In this document: positions 21,857 to 31,126 of the stretch, in pieces | Numbering within the stretch: position 1 is the first letter of the stretch | How the letters are laid out: the number at the start of each line of letters is the position of its first letter | Assembly (NCBI GenBank): GCA_900473185.1 | Contig: UCKU01000002.1 | Coordinates: 269,524 to 333,523, forward strand | Source of the DNA: Hyphomicrobiales bacterium | GTDB taxonomy: Bacteria; Pseudomonadota; Alphaproteobacteria; Rhizobiales; Rhizobiaceae | Direction of reading: 5' to 3' | DNA length: 64,000 bases | Notes under the pieces: generated by a model | What the model was told of the DNA's origin: nothing | Databases searched by the model: none | The model's input: the letters and a program-made list of their open reading frames with translations, nothing else | Position numbers and translations under genes: made by a program

Positions 21857-23209
21857 ATGACAGACAGAGGCCAGATCGCGGTGAGTGAGGCGGTGCAGGA
21901 GATCGAAAAGCTCATGGGATTGCATCCCAAGGGCTACGATTTGTCATTGGACCGCATCAAGCGTCTTCTGGAGGCGCTTGGCAATCCGGATCGCAACCTT
22001 CCCCCCGTCATCCATGTCGCCGGCACCAACGGCAAAGGCTCGACGTCGGCTTTCTGCCGCGCGCTTCTGGAAGCCGGCGGCTACAGTGTCCATGTCCATA
22101 CCTCTCCGCATCTCGTAAACTGGCATGAACGTTACCGTCTGGGTGTTCCAGGCGGGCGTGGTCAACTGGTTGATGATGCCGTTTTCGCAGAAGCTTTGCG
22201 ACGCGTGGCGAAGGCCAATGGCGGGGAGAAGATCACCGTCTTTGAAATACTGACGGCCGTCACTTTCATTCTTTTTTCTGAACATCCAGCCGATGCCGCA
22301 ATCATCGAGGTCGGTCTCGGCGGTCGTTTCGACGCGACGAACGTCATCGAGGATCCCGCCGTTTCGGTCATCATGCCGATTTCGCTCGATCATCAGCCCT
22401 ATCTCGGCGATCGGGTGGAACTGATCGCAGCGGAAAAGGCCGGCATCATGAAACGCGGCCATTCCGTCGTCATCGGCCATCAGGAGTATGACGCAGCCCT
22501 TGACGTGCTGATGTCGACGGCCGAGCGGTTGCACTGCCCGAGCGCCGTTTTCGGCCAGGATTTCATCGCGCACGAGGAATATGGCCGGCTGATCTATCAG
22601 GATGATTTCGGCCTCGCGGATCTGCCTTTGCCGCGCCTTCCCGGCCGCCATCAATATGCCAACGCCGCAGCCGCCATCAGGGCTGTCAAGGCTGCAGGCT
22701 TTACCGTCACCGAACCGATGATGGAAAAGGCGATGGAAACGGTGGAGTGGCCCGGCCGCCTGCAGAAATTGACGGAAGGCAGGCTTCTGAGCCACGCGCC
22801 GGCACGGTCGGAAATCTGGGTCGATGGCGGCCACAATCCGGGTGCCGGTGAAGTGATTGCCGAAGCCATGGCGAATTTCGAAGAACGCCAGTCCCGTCCG
22901 CTGTTCCTGATATCGGGCATGATCAACACCAAGGACCCGGTCGGCTATTTCAAGGCCTTCGCGGACCTGGCAGAGAAGATCTATTGCGTGCCGATCCGTG
23001 GCAGCGAGGCGATGATCGATCCGGTGATTCTGGCCCACGCCGCCTATGATGCCGGGCTTGTGGCCGAACCGATGTCATCAGTCATCGACGCCCTGGACGC
23101 CATCGCTTCGAGTGTCGACCCGGAGGCGCCTCCGCCGCGGATCCTCATCGGCGGCTCTCTTTATCTCGTCGGCGACGTGCTGGCGGAAAACGGCACACCC
23201 CCTAAATGA
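21857..23209 (+). CDS. folC: Folylpolyglutamate synthase / dihydrofolate synthase
   Basis: FolC adds glutamate to dihydropteroate and folates using ATP. The 450-residue Mur-ligase-like protein has the P-loop GTNGKGST near residues 56-63, the family stretch VHVHTSPHLVNWHERY, AIIEVGLGGRFDATNV, SLDHQPYLGD, KAGIMKRG and WVDGGHNPGAG. The accD-folC order is common in proteobacteria. A terminator follows immediately. Confidence 0.95.
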   Translation: MTDRGQIAVSEAVQEIEKLMGLHPKGYDLSLDRIKRLLEALGNPDRNLPPVIHVAGTNGKGSTSAFCRALLEAGGYSVHVHTSPHLVNWHERYRLGVPGGRGQLVDDAVFAEALRRVAKANGGEKITVFEILTAVTFILFSEHPADAAIIEVGLGGRFDATNVIEDPAVSVIMPISLDHQPYLGDRVELIAAEKAGIMKRGHSVVIGHQEYDAALDVLMSTAERLHCPSAVFGQDFIAHEEYGRLIYQDDFGLADLPLPRLPGRHQYANAAAAIRAVKAAGFTVTEPMMEKAMETVEWPGRLQKLTEGRLLSHAPARSEIWVDGGHNPGAGEVIAEAMANFEERQSRPLFLISGMINTKDPVGYFKAFADLAEKIYCVPIRGSEAMIDPVILAHAAYDAGLVAEPMSSVIDALDAIASSVDPEAPPPRILIGGSLYLVGDVLAENGTPPK

Positions 23210-23237
23210 AAAAGCCCGGCATTTGCCGGGCTTTTTG
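23209..23237. terminator. Bidirectional terminator between folC and trxA
   Basis: AAAGCCCGGC (23211-23220) and GCCGGGCTTT (23225-23234) form a perfect 10-bp stem with loop ATTT and a T-run on the right, A-run on the left. It serves the convergent folC and trxA. Confidence 0.9.
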
Positions 23238-23256
23238 CATCGAACTATCGATATCA

Positions 23257-23577
23257 TCAGGCTGCGCTGGAAATCCAATTGGAAAGCGCCGTCTTCGGCT
23301 TTGCGCCGATGGAGATATCGGCAACTTCGCCGCCCTTGAAGATTGCAAGCGTCGGGATCGAGCGAACGCCGAACTGGGCGGCCAGTTCCGGGTTTTCATC
23401 GATGTTCAGCTTGGCGACCTTGACCTTGCCGGCCAGTTCCGTCGCGATTTCTTCGAGGCTCGGAGCAATCATTTTGCACGGACCGCACCATTCAGCCCAG
23501 AAATCGACGACGACTGGTTCTGCGGACTCCAGAACTTCCGACTGGAAGTTGTTGATATCGACCTTAACGGTAGCCAT
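23257..23577 (-). CDS. trxA: Thioredoxin
   Basis: The 106-residue classical thioredoxin carries the active site WCGPC (C31, C34), D25 in VVDFWAEW, and cis-proline in SIPTL. It is the cytoplasmic dithiol reductant for ribonucleotide reductase, peroxiredoxins and others. A strong AAAGGAGC precedes the ATG. It is last in the divL-to-addA array, 75 bases beyond addA, so it may be co-transcribed or have its own promoter in the gap. Confidence 0.97.
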   Translation of the reverse strand: MATVKVDINNFQSEVLESAEPVVVDFWAEWCGPCKMIAPSLEEIATELAGKVKVAKLNIDENPELAAQFGVRSIPTLAIFKGGEVADISIGAKPKTALSNWISSAA

Positions 23578-23652
23578 AGGCTGCTCCTTTACCGGAATTT
23601 GCTGTTGCGTAACATGTGAGGGTGCGGTGCCGGAATTTCAATGTCCGATATT

Positions 23653-26600
23653 TCACTTTGTGTTGAGTCCTGCAAGTGCCGAAGCCAAAGCCTGTTCGCC
23701 CAGCGTATGGATGGTCGCATTTTCCGTATAGACCAGCATGCAATCGATCCGTTTGGTAGTATAGAGCGGTTTCAGGATTTCCCGATAGATCACAAGCTGC
23801 GCCTTGTGCGCAAAAGGGATTTTGTCTTCGCTTGTCGGTGGAACGCGATTTGTCTTGTAGTCCAGAATGACGACACTGTCTGGCAGGACAGCAAGCCGGT
23901 CAATCCGGCCGGAGACGGCATACTCCCGGCCTTCCAGCGTCAAGGTTCCCATGATCGAGATTTCCGCCTGGGCATGAACATTGAAGACCGCTTGAAGCCT
24001 TTCATCTTGCAAAAGTTTCACAACCGAATCGACCAAAGACTGCCGCTCTGTAGCCGGCCAGAATCGCGCCGCGCGTTCAGCATAACGCTTCGCTGCATCG
24101 GCCCGCTCCTCCGCTGGAATATCGGGAAGAGCCTGAAGCATCCGATGGATAAGACGGCCCCTTTCCAGGGAACGATCGCTGCCGTCTTGATCGCTGAAGA
24201 GCGGTGAGGTCACTAGAAGATCATCGGCCTCCTCATCAATGATCGTTCCGGCACCGGAAGGGCTGAGTGGCCGCGGCAATTGTTTCTGCGGCGGCAGAGG
24301 GCGGAACAGGTCTGGGGGAACCGTTACGACCGTTGCCTGCTCAGGCGCACGGTCCATTCGCTCGAAGCTGCGCTCGACCTGCGGCACACGCCAGCGCATG
24401 CCGTCCCACTCTCCGTCCGGGCCTGCGAAAGTCGCCTTTTCGACATGCGGATGCTCCACGTCGAGCGCGGTGGAAATCATCATATGCCAGGTGTCGTTGT
24501 TCAGCCGCACGCCGCGATAACCGCAGACGATCAGCCGGTCGGCGGCGCGTGTCATCGCCACGTAGAGCAGGCGTCGGTATTCCTCTTCGGCAAGAAGCTG
24601 GATGCGTGCTGCATCGGTCAACGTCAGCGAATTGCCGAGATCACTGACGGGAATCCACACCGGTATCGGCGGCTCGTCCGGCCCGGCATCAAGCAGCCGG
24701 AGCTTTGGCAGGTGGGTGTGGGTAAAAGCCTTGGAGCCGCCATCGACCAGAAAGACGATTGGCGCTTCGAGACCTTTGGAGGCATGCACCGTCATGATGC
24801 GCACCTCGTTTCGGCCCTTGTCCTGTTCGCGCTTCACTTCCGGCGCTTCAAGCTCAAGCGTCGAGATGAAGGACTGCAGGCCGGGGAGACCCGATGTCTC
24901 GTGGTCGAGCGCAAAGGTCAGGAATTCGTCGAGGATATCGCTGACTTCGGTACCGAGCCGCGCCAGAAACTGCCGCCGGCCGCCATGACTGCCGAGGACA
25001 CGGGCATAGAAATCATGGACCGAAAGGCTTCGGGACTGGGCAAGAAAGAGTTCCAGCCTTGCGACGGCCGCGCCGAGGCGCTCATTGCCGTCGGCGGCAT
25101 ATTTGCGAAGGTGGTGCCAGACGCTTTCATGGTCGTCGCGCAGCGCTGCAACCGCAAAAATATCCTCCTCCGAAAGATTGAAGAGAGGGCTTTTCAGGAG
25201 AGCGGCGAGCGAAAGATCGTCTTCCGGCAGGAGCAGAAAACGGCCGAGCGCCAGCAGATCCTGTACGGCGATATGACTGGTCAGCACCAGCCGGTCCGCG
25301 CCGGCGACGGGAATGTCGCCACGCCGCTTCAGTTCACGCGTCAGCGCATTGACGAAGGCGTCGCGTTTGCGGACGAGAACGAGGATATCGCCGGCTTCTA
25401 TGAAGCGTTCCCTACCCTTTTCGACGATCGTTTCGCGTCCGACGAGAGTACCGATCGTGTGAGCGATGCGCCTTGCAAGAATGGCGGCTGGTGCGCTCTC
25501 GGGCGTCGCGTCGAAGGGAGCGGTCCAGTCCTCGTCCTTTACCACGACATCGGGCACGACCATTTCCCAGAGATCGACGGCACCTGGATGGCCGATACGG
25601 CTGGAGCGATGCACGACCGGCTCGGTGCCGAGGCCGCGTGCATTCTCCGGTGGGGTAAAGATATGATCGACAGCGAGCAGCACGTCGGAGGTGGAGCGGA
25701 AGGACAGCGGCAGGCGAACCGTCGAGAAGGCGAGGCCGCTGTTCTGCACGCGACGCTGCGTTCGTTCCTTCTCCTCGGAAAACCGCTCCGGCCGCGCCCC
25801 CTGGAAGGAATAGATCGACTGTTTCTCGTCACCGACGGCAAACAGTGTCCGGACAACAGGCCGCGAACTTTCTCCCGAGAAGAAATCCTCCGCCAGCGAC
25901 TGGATGACGCTCCATTGAATAGGGCTGGTATCCTGCGCCTCGTCGACGAGGATATGGTCGATACCCTGATCGAGCTTGTAGTGGATCCACGGACCGACGC
26001 CGCTCTTGGTGAGCAGGTCGGCAGTGCGGGTGATCAGGTCCTCGAAGTCGAGATGGCTGCGCTGCTTTTTCAGCTCCTCATAATCCCGGTTCAGACGGTC
26101 CGCGAGCACCAGAGCGGCATGGGTTGCTGCGTGCATCCGCATCATTTTCAGCCGGTCGCGGCAATTGACGACATGCGCACGCGCAGAAGCGATAGCGTCG
26201 CCAAGCTGCGGCGCTTCGGCAAGCATCGCCTTGACAAAGAATTGCCCGTCCGTCTTCGGCTCACCTTTCGATGTCAGGAAAACTTTCTCCAGAATCTGCG
26301 CGCGCGCGGTAACATCCCGTTCGCGGGCGGCGCGACGCAAGCCCTCGGCGACGTCTTGAGCCTTCGCGCCACCCTTTGCACCGGCGAGCGAAAGATAAAG
26401 TTCCAGCACCGCATCCGAGAGCCCCGGCAAGGGCCAGTATCGCTCGGCCAGCCCCCCTTCCGTATCATCAGGTGAGAGCCCGAGTTTCTTTCGCAGCAAC
26501 TTGTCGGCGCCGCCATGCTGCTCGGCAGCGGTTATGAAGCGGCGTATGGCGTTGCGGTTGGCAACGATCTCGCCGAGCAGATTTTCGAGCCCGGATTCAT

Positions 26601-27198
26601 CGCCGAGATTAAGCACATAGGTAAAGGCACCAGCGAGGTTCCGGTCGTTCTCCGGTGCCGTTGCCGTCAGCAGCGAGCGTCGTGCATCGGCAAGCAGCGT
26701 CTCTGCCGCTCGATCATCGAGGACGGAGAAATGCCCGGCGACGTTTGCTTCCAGTGGAAACTGGTGCAGCAGAGCTTCGCAGAAGGCGTGGATCGTCTGG
26801 ATCTTCAGGCCACCCGGTGTTTCCAGTGCCTTGGCAAACAGTCGTCTTGCTTCCGCAAGTTTTAAGGAATCCGGCTCACGACCCTCGATCTGCGTGATGC
26901 GCTTGGCAAGTTCCTCATCCGGAAAAATCGCCCATTCTGCCAGCCGCTCGAAAACGCGGTTCGACATTTCGGAGGCGGCAGCCTTCGTGTAGGTGAGGCA
27001 GAGAATGGCGGATGGCCGTGCCCCGGCAAGCAGCAGCCGGATCACCCGCTGTGTCAGAACATGCGTTTTGCCGGAGCCGGCATTCGCGGAAACCCAGGCA
27101 GAACGGGCCGGATCAGAAGCGATCGCCTGCTGGATCGTCGTCCAGCCGATCCAGGTACCGGGATCATCGCCCTCGGGAAGCGCGGTCGGATCATTCAT
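23653..27198 (-). CDS. addA: AddA: helicase-nuclease subunit for double-strand break repair
   Basis: AddAB, the RecBCD counterpart, resects double-strand ends to prime RecA. The 1181-residue AddA has Walker A in SANAGSGKTHVLTQRV (about 52-60 from the start), LVDEAQDTSPIQW as the UvrD-type motif II, the late VDGGSK and YVAMTRAADRLIVCG motifs of superfamily 1A, and a C-terminal RecB-like nuclease with VILDYKTNR. The ATG at 27198 has GGAGGAGG just upstream and overlaps addB by 8 bases. The open frame continues upstream within addB. Confidence 0.93.
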   Translation of the reverse strand: MNDPTALPEGDDPGTWIGWTTIQQAIASDPARSAWVSANAGSGKTHVLTQRVIRLLLAGARPSAILCLTYTKAAASEMSNRVFERLAEWAIFPDEELAKRITQIEGREPDSLKLAEARRLFAKALETPGGLKIQTIHAFCEALLHQFPLEANVAGHFSVLDDRAAETLLADARRSLLTATAPENDRNLAGAFTYVLNLGDESGLENLLGEIVANRNAIRRFITAAEQHGGADKLLRKKLGLSPDDTEGGLAERYWPLPGLSDAVLELYLSLAGAKGGAKAQDVAEGLRRAARERDVTARAQILEKVFLTSKGEPKTDGQFFVKAMLAEAPQLGDAIASARAHVVNCRDRLKMMRMHAATHAALVLADRLNRDYEELKKQRSHLDFEDLITRTADLLTKSGVGPWIHYKLDQGIDHILVDEAQDTSPIQWSVIQSLAEDFFSGESSRPVVRTLFAVGDEKQSIYSFQGARPERFSEEKERTQRRVQNSGLAFSTVRLPLSFRSTSDVLLAVDHIFTPPENARGLGTEPVVHRSSRIGHPGAVDLWEMVVPDVVVKDEDWTAPFDATPESAPAAILARRIAHTIGTLVGRETIVEKGRERFIEAGDILVLVRKRDAFVNALTRELKRRGDIPVAGADRLVLTSHIAVQDLLALGRFLLLPEDDLSLAALLKSPLFNLSEEDIFAVAALRDDHESVWHHLRKYAADGNERLGAAVARLELFLAQSRSLSVHDFYARVLGSHGGRRQFLARLGTEVSDILDEFLTFALDHETSGLPGLQSFISTLELEAPEVKREQDKGRNEVRIMTVHASKGLEAPIVFLVDGGSKAFTHTHLPKLRLLDAGPDEPPIPVWIPVSDLGNSLTLTDAARIQLLAEEEYRRLLYVAMTRAADRLIVCGYRGVRLNNDTWHMMISTALDVEHPHVEKATFAGPDGEWDGMRWRVPQVERSFERMDRAPEQATVVTVPPDLFRPLPPQKQLPRPLSPSGAGTIIDEEADDLLVTSPLFSDQDGSDRSLERGRLIHRMLQALPDIPAEERADAAKRYAERAARFWPATERQSLVDSVVKLLQDERLQAVFNVHAQAEISIMGTLTLEGREYAVSGRIDRLAVLPDSVVILDYKTNRVPPTSEDKIPFAHKAQLVIYREILKPLYTTKRIDCMLVYTENATIHTLGEQALASALAGLNTK

Positions 27199-30100
27199 CG
27201 CCTCCTCCTTCCGGGTCAGCGGTCGCCCATTCCGCAACGCGGGCAAGATGATCGTAGTCGCCGCCGAAATCGAATTGTTGGGCAGGGATCAGCCGCGAGG
27301 TAAAACCCTTCTCGCCGGACTGCAGTAGGGTCACAAATTTCACCAGCTGGTCGATCGATTCCTCGGCAAGCTGCATTGCCGATTTTGCCTTGTCGCTGTT
27401 GGCCTCCTCATTATTGACCTTGTCCACCAGGAAGCGGCTGCCCGGCCGCAAGCGGACATAGAGGAGGTCGTTCGGTACGAGGCTGCCGGCATCACGGAAG
27501 GCGCCGGCCTGAAGGGCGGCGGCCTCAAGCGCGAGCTGCGGGTCGAGCAAGGCGCGGGCCTGTGTGGGAGAGGGGTTGTAGCCAGTCTTGTAGTCGATGA
27601 TGTCGGCGCTGTTTGGCCCCTTGATATCGATACGGTCGGCAACGCCGGTGAGCCGGATATCGATACCTTCGAGTTCGACGCCGCCCCTCACTTCCGTCAG
27701 CCTCTTCTGCACATCGGGCTGCCGCCCGGCCTCCCATTTCAGGAAAGCGCGCGCGACTTCGCGGAAGCGCGGCCGCCAGACGGCGTCGATATGCGGCGGC
27801 AACTGCTCCATATCGAAGAGTTCGGTCAGGATGATTTCCATCGCCGCTGCCGCCTCCGGCGTGCCTGCTGTATGGTCCTCGCGAACAAAGCGATCAATGA
27901 TCTTGTGGTAGAGCGTTCCGCGTTCCGCCGCGCCCGGATCGCGATTGAACGGGTCGACGGGATTGAGCCGTAGCACGCGCCGCGCATAAATCGCATAGGG
28001 GTCGCGGCGCAGCCGACCGACTTCGCTGAAGGAATAGGATTTGGGCTGCAGTTCCCGTGGCGGCTTTGGAGAAGGCCTCTGCGCTGGCGCCTGATTGTCA
28101 CCGAAGTCTATCTGGTTTGCCCAGTGAACGAAGCGCGCGCCCCGCTCGCGCAATTGCTCTTCGAAATCCTCGCTGCCGAGCGCCAGCAGCCGTTGCAGCC
28201 ACCGGGAGGCGACCGTTGGCGTCGAACCCTGACGCAAGGCGCGTGAATAGATCAGATGGCGCGTGCCGTTCGCCATCTCGAAATCATGTGCCAGTTGGCC
28301 GATGCGCCGTTCCGGCGGCTCCAGTCCGATTTCCGTCTTCATCATACGGGAGACGAAGGGATTGTTGGCGGTCTGTCCCGGCCATGATCCTTCATTGAGG
28401 CTGCCGAGGATCAGTGTATCGACATTCTGCAAGCGCGCTTCCAGCGTACCGAAAATAAAGAGGCGAGGGTGGCTCAGCGCCCCGGGCTTGACGGCATGGC
28501 CGGCGGAGAGCGCCACCATGATGTCGACCCATTGCGGCCCATCCGCTTCCATCTGGCCGTCGGTATCGATGACTTCGCCAAGCAGACTTGCCAGGGCATC
28601 GCCCGCTTCACCGGACCAGAGGCCTGCCAGATTGCCGTGTTCGTCGGTAGCGATACCTTCCAGGGCACGGCCCGTCCGTTCGGCCCATTGCGAGAGCGAG
28701 CTGCCCGTCTTCAGGCCATCATCATCCCCACGATGCCGCACGAGCGCCGATACCAGTGGTTCCACGGCATGTTCAACTTTCTGGGCTAACCTGCGGGCCA
28801 TTTCTGCCGCTTCAGATGGCAGCGATTTGCGCCACACTGGCACGTGCCTGTCGAGCGCCTGCTCCGAAAGCTGATGATCGAGCAGCTGTTCGAGCGATCC
28901 GATATCCACTTCTGTCACGCCGCCGCGCAGCGCCAGCAACTCCAATGCCTCGACAGCCTCAGTCAGAAAGCCGCGCTCCAGCCCGAAGCGGGCAAGCGGA
29001 TGTTTGAGCAGCGAAACGATGGCGACAGGATCGCCGGGACGCAGTGTCGCTTCCAGGAGCAATTGCAGCAGCGTGCCCTGCGGCGTTGCCGAAAGTGGCG
29101 TGCCGGCTGAATCGTCGGCAAGAATGCCGAAGCGGGAAAGCTCCGCCATAACGCGGCGCGCCAGATTGCGGTCTGGCGTAATAAGCGCCGCCCTGCTTTC
29201 GCCATCCCTGCCCGGCTGTTCCAGGGCAAGCCGCAGAGCAACGGCAATCGCCGTCGCCTCCTCGCGCTCGTTAGCGGCTTCGATCATCGATACGTCCGCG
29301 AATGCCGCGGCAACGGTCCCTTCCGGCAGGTTCTTCTTCCAATCTCCCCAGCCACTCGTGGCTTCCGATGGAGTAAGCGCCCGCGAGAGGACTTCCGCGC
29401 GAGAGCGCAGATCGGCTTCCGCCTCCTCAATCGGCTGAACGTCCTCGCGGGTGAGTTTCAGCCGCTTCAGCAGAAGGGAAAGACCATACTGCGGATGTGT
29501 GCGGCTTGCCGGATTGGCCCGTTGACCCGGCAGGAGATCAGGAGCGACCAGAGACCAGTGCTCCTCCGGCATGGAAAGGTCGAGGCCGGGCAACACGATC
29601 ACGCCTTCAGGAAGGTTCGCCACGGCGCCGATGAGATCGGCGGTGGCAGGAAGCGAACCCGTCGAACCGGCAATGATGATCGGACCGGCAGGCTTCATCA
29701 TCGAGAGCCGGCCAGCTTCGGCGCGCAGAATGGCATTGCGGTGGCGGGCCGGCGATGATCGGCCAAGTTCGATCAGACGGTCCGGCCAGAAGGCACTGGC
29801 GATCTGCAGGAATTCCGCCGTCAATTGCCACCAGGCGGCATAGTCACCCGTATCGAGCTTGCCGAGTTCGGACCATGCGAGATCCTCGGTTTCGATCGAA
29901 TCGATCAGCTCCGCCAGATTACGGGCAAGCCAGATGGCATCCGCCGGGCTTGCCGGCGCGACGAGAGGCGATTCCGAATGGATATGCCGGACGATCTCCG
30001 GCAGCTTGTTGCGCCAGGCAAGGATCAGCCGCGCCAGTTCCAGAAGGCGTGCGGTATTGGAAAGCGGCTGAGCAAGATCGATCGTCGCGGGCAGCGCCTC

Positions 30101-30379
30101 GTCAAAATAGCCGCTGTCGTCATCCGTCTCTCCCAGTGGCCGGATGACCGGCAGGATCGCCGAACGGCCGCCGAGCAGATCGACGAATTCCGAACGCAGG
30201 ACGCGTGCGGCGCGCCGGGTCGGCAGATAGATCGTCACCTTGGCAAGCGATAGCGGATCGGCGGGATCATGCCGGAAAAGCGGTGTCAGGCCTCCGTCAC
30301 AAAGCGAACTTGCCAGCGTCTTCAGGAAGGGAAGGCCGGATGGGATCGTCAGAATGCGTGGCCGCTGCCGCTCCGTCAT
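27191..30379 (-). CDS. addB: AddB: partner subunit of the AddAB helicase-nuclease
   Basis: The 1062-residue protein matches the alphaproteobacterial AddB type: N-terminal inactivated helicase-like region without Walker A (TIPSGLPFLKTLAS in its place), LGSLNEGSWPGQTANNPF and a C-terminal RecB-like nuclease ending in ADIIDYKTGYNP. The protein has a single cysteine (C27), so the four-cysteine iron-sulphur cluster of B. subtilis AddB is absent (for example RRDPYAIYA where CP is usual). It is separated from murU by three bases and overlaps addA. Confidence 0.9.
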   Translation of the reverse strand: MTERQRPRILTIPSGLPFLKTLASSLCDGGLTPLFRHDPADPLSLAKVTIYLPTRRAARVLRSEFVDLLGGRSAILPVIRPLGETDDDSGYFDEALPATIDLAQPLSNTARLLELARLILAWRNKLPEIVRHIHSESPLVAPASPADAIWLARNLAELIDSIETEDLAWSELGKLDTGDYAAWWQLTAEFLQIASAFWPDRLIELGRSSPARHRNAILRAEAGRLSMMKPAGPIIIAGSTGSLPATADLIGAVANLPEGVIVLPGLDLSMPEEHWSLVAPDLLPGQRANPASRTHPQYGLSLLLKRLKLTREDVQPIEEAEADLRSRAEVLSRALTPSEATSGWGDWKKNLPEGTVAAAFADVSMIEAANEREEATAIAVALRLALEQPGRDGESRAALITPDRNLARRVMAELSRFGILADDSAGTPLSATPQGTLLQLLLEATLRPGDPVAIVSLLKHPLARFGLERGFLTEAVEALELLALRGGVTEVDIGSLEQLLDHQLSEQALDRHVPVWRKSLPSEAAEMARRLAQKVEHAVEPLVSALVRHRGDDDGLKTGSSLSQWAERTGRALEGIATDEHGNLAGLWSGEAGDALASLLGEVIDTDGQMEADGPQWVDIMVALSAGHAVKPGALSHPRLFIFGTLEARLQNVDTLILGSLNEGSWPGQTANNPFVSRMMKTEIGLEPPERRIGQLAHDFEMANGTRHLIYSRALRQGSTPTVASRWLQRLLALGSEDFEEQLRERGARFVHWANQIDFGDNQAPAQRPSPKPPRELQPKSYSFSEVGRLRRDPYAIYARRVLRLNPVDPFNRDPGAAERGTLYHKIIDRFVREDHTAGTPEAAAAMEIILTELFDMEQLPPHIDAVWRPRFREVARAFLKWEAGRQPDVQKRLTEVRGGVELEGIDIRLTGVADRIDIKGPNSADIIDYKTGYNPSPTQARALLDPQLALEAAALQAGAFRDAGSLVPNDLLYVRLRPGSRFLVDKVNNEEANSDKAKSAMQLAEESIDQLVKFVTLLQSGEKGFTSRLIPAQQFDFGGDYDHLARVAEWATADPEGGGDE

Positions 30380-30382
30380 ACG

Positions 30383-31114
30383 TCACGCAAACGTCCGGAA
30401 CCGCCGGATCGTCTCCTCCGCATCGTCAATCGCATCAGGCGTGCCGACCGTCAGCCAATGACCTTCCATCATCATGCCAAAAAGTCGGCCTCGGGCGATC
30501 GCCTTGTCGAAATAGATATTGAGGTTGAAGGGTTCTTCGGGTGCATCGTCCAGCAGCGCGGGGCGCATGACAATTGCACCGGCATAGACAACCGGATTGG
30601 AGGGATCGTCGCGATAGCGCGTCAATCGACCGTCAGGCCCCAGGCTGAAGTCGTTCTTGCCGTTATGACCCGTCGTGTCCTTAATGCGCACGCACAGCAA
30701 CGCCATATCCATGCGCTCAGCATCGAAGAATCCGGCTAATCGTCGCAGATTGCTCGGGCGACCCGCTGGCTCGCCGATCCAGAAAAGATCGGCATTCATG
30801 ACAAAGACCGGTTCGCGGCCGAGCAGCTTCAGCCCCTTTGCCAGCCCGCCGCCGGAATCCATCAGCGCCTCGCGCTCGTCGGAAACGAGGATATCAAGCC
30901 CGGGATAGCTCTTAAGGTGAGCTTCCATCTGGTCGGCGAAATGATGGACATTGACGGCAGCCCGCTCTACGCCGGCTTCGACAAGCGAATCCAGCGCATA
31001 GTCGATCATCGGCTTTTCGCCGATCTTCACCAGAGGCTTCGGAATCGTGTTGGTAATCGGGCGCATGCGGGTTCCGAGCCCCGCGGCCAGTACCATGGCT
31101 TGTCTGATGGTCAT
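30383..31114 (-). CDS. murU: MurU-like sugar-1-phosphate nucleotidyltransferase
   Basis: The 243-residue GT-A nucleotidyltransferase has the signature LAAGLGTRMRP (9-19), the IPKPLVKIGEKPMIDY lysine segment and NADLFW as the metal-binding aspartate motif. In Pseudomonas, MurU makes UDP-MurNAc from MurNAc-1-phosphate, next to the kinase AmgK, in a peptidoglycan-recycling route that bypasses fosfomycin-sensitive MurA. Here it directly follows an AmgK-like domain (12-base gap), which supports that role over a generic glucose-1-phosphate enzyme. Confidence 0.75.
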   Translation of the reverse strand: MTIRQAMVLAAGLGTRMRPITNTIPKPLVKIGEKPMIDYALDSLVEAGVERAAVNVHHFADQMEAHLKSYPGLDILVSDEREALMDSGGGLAKGLKLLGREPVFVMNADLFWIGEPAGRPSNLRRLAGFFDAERMDMALLCVRIKDTTGHNGKNDFSLGPDGRLTRYRDDPSNPVVYAGAIVMRPALLDDAPEEPFNLNIYFDKAIARGRLFGMMMEGHWLTVGTPDAIDDAEETIRRFRTFA

Positions 31115-31126
31115 ACTGATCCGGTC

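Noticed and set aside
24280..26475. 731-codon open frame on plus across addA
   Set aside because: It is antisense to addA, lacks any recognisable motif and reflects the high GC third-position bias of the true gene.
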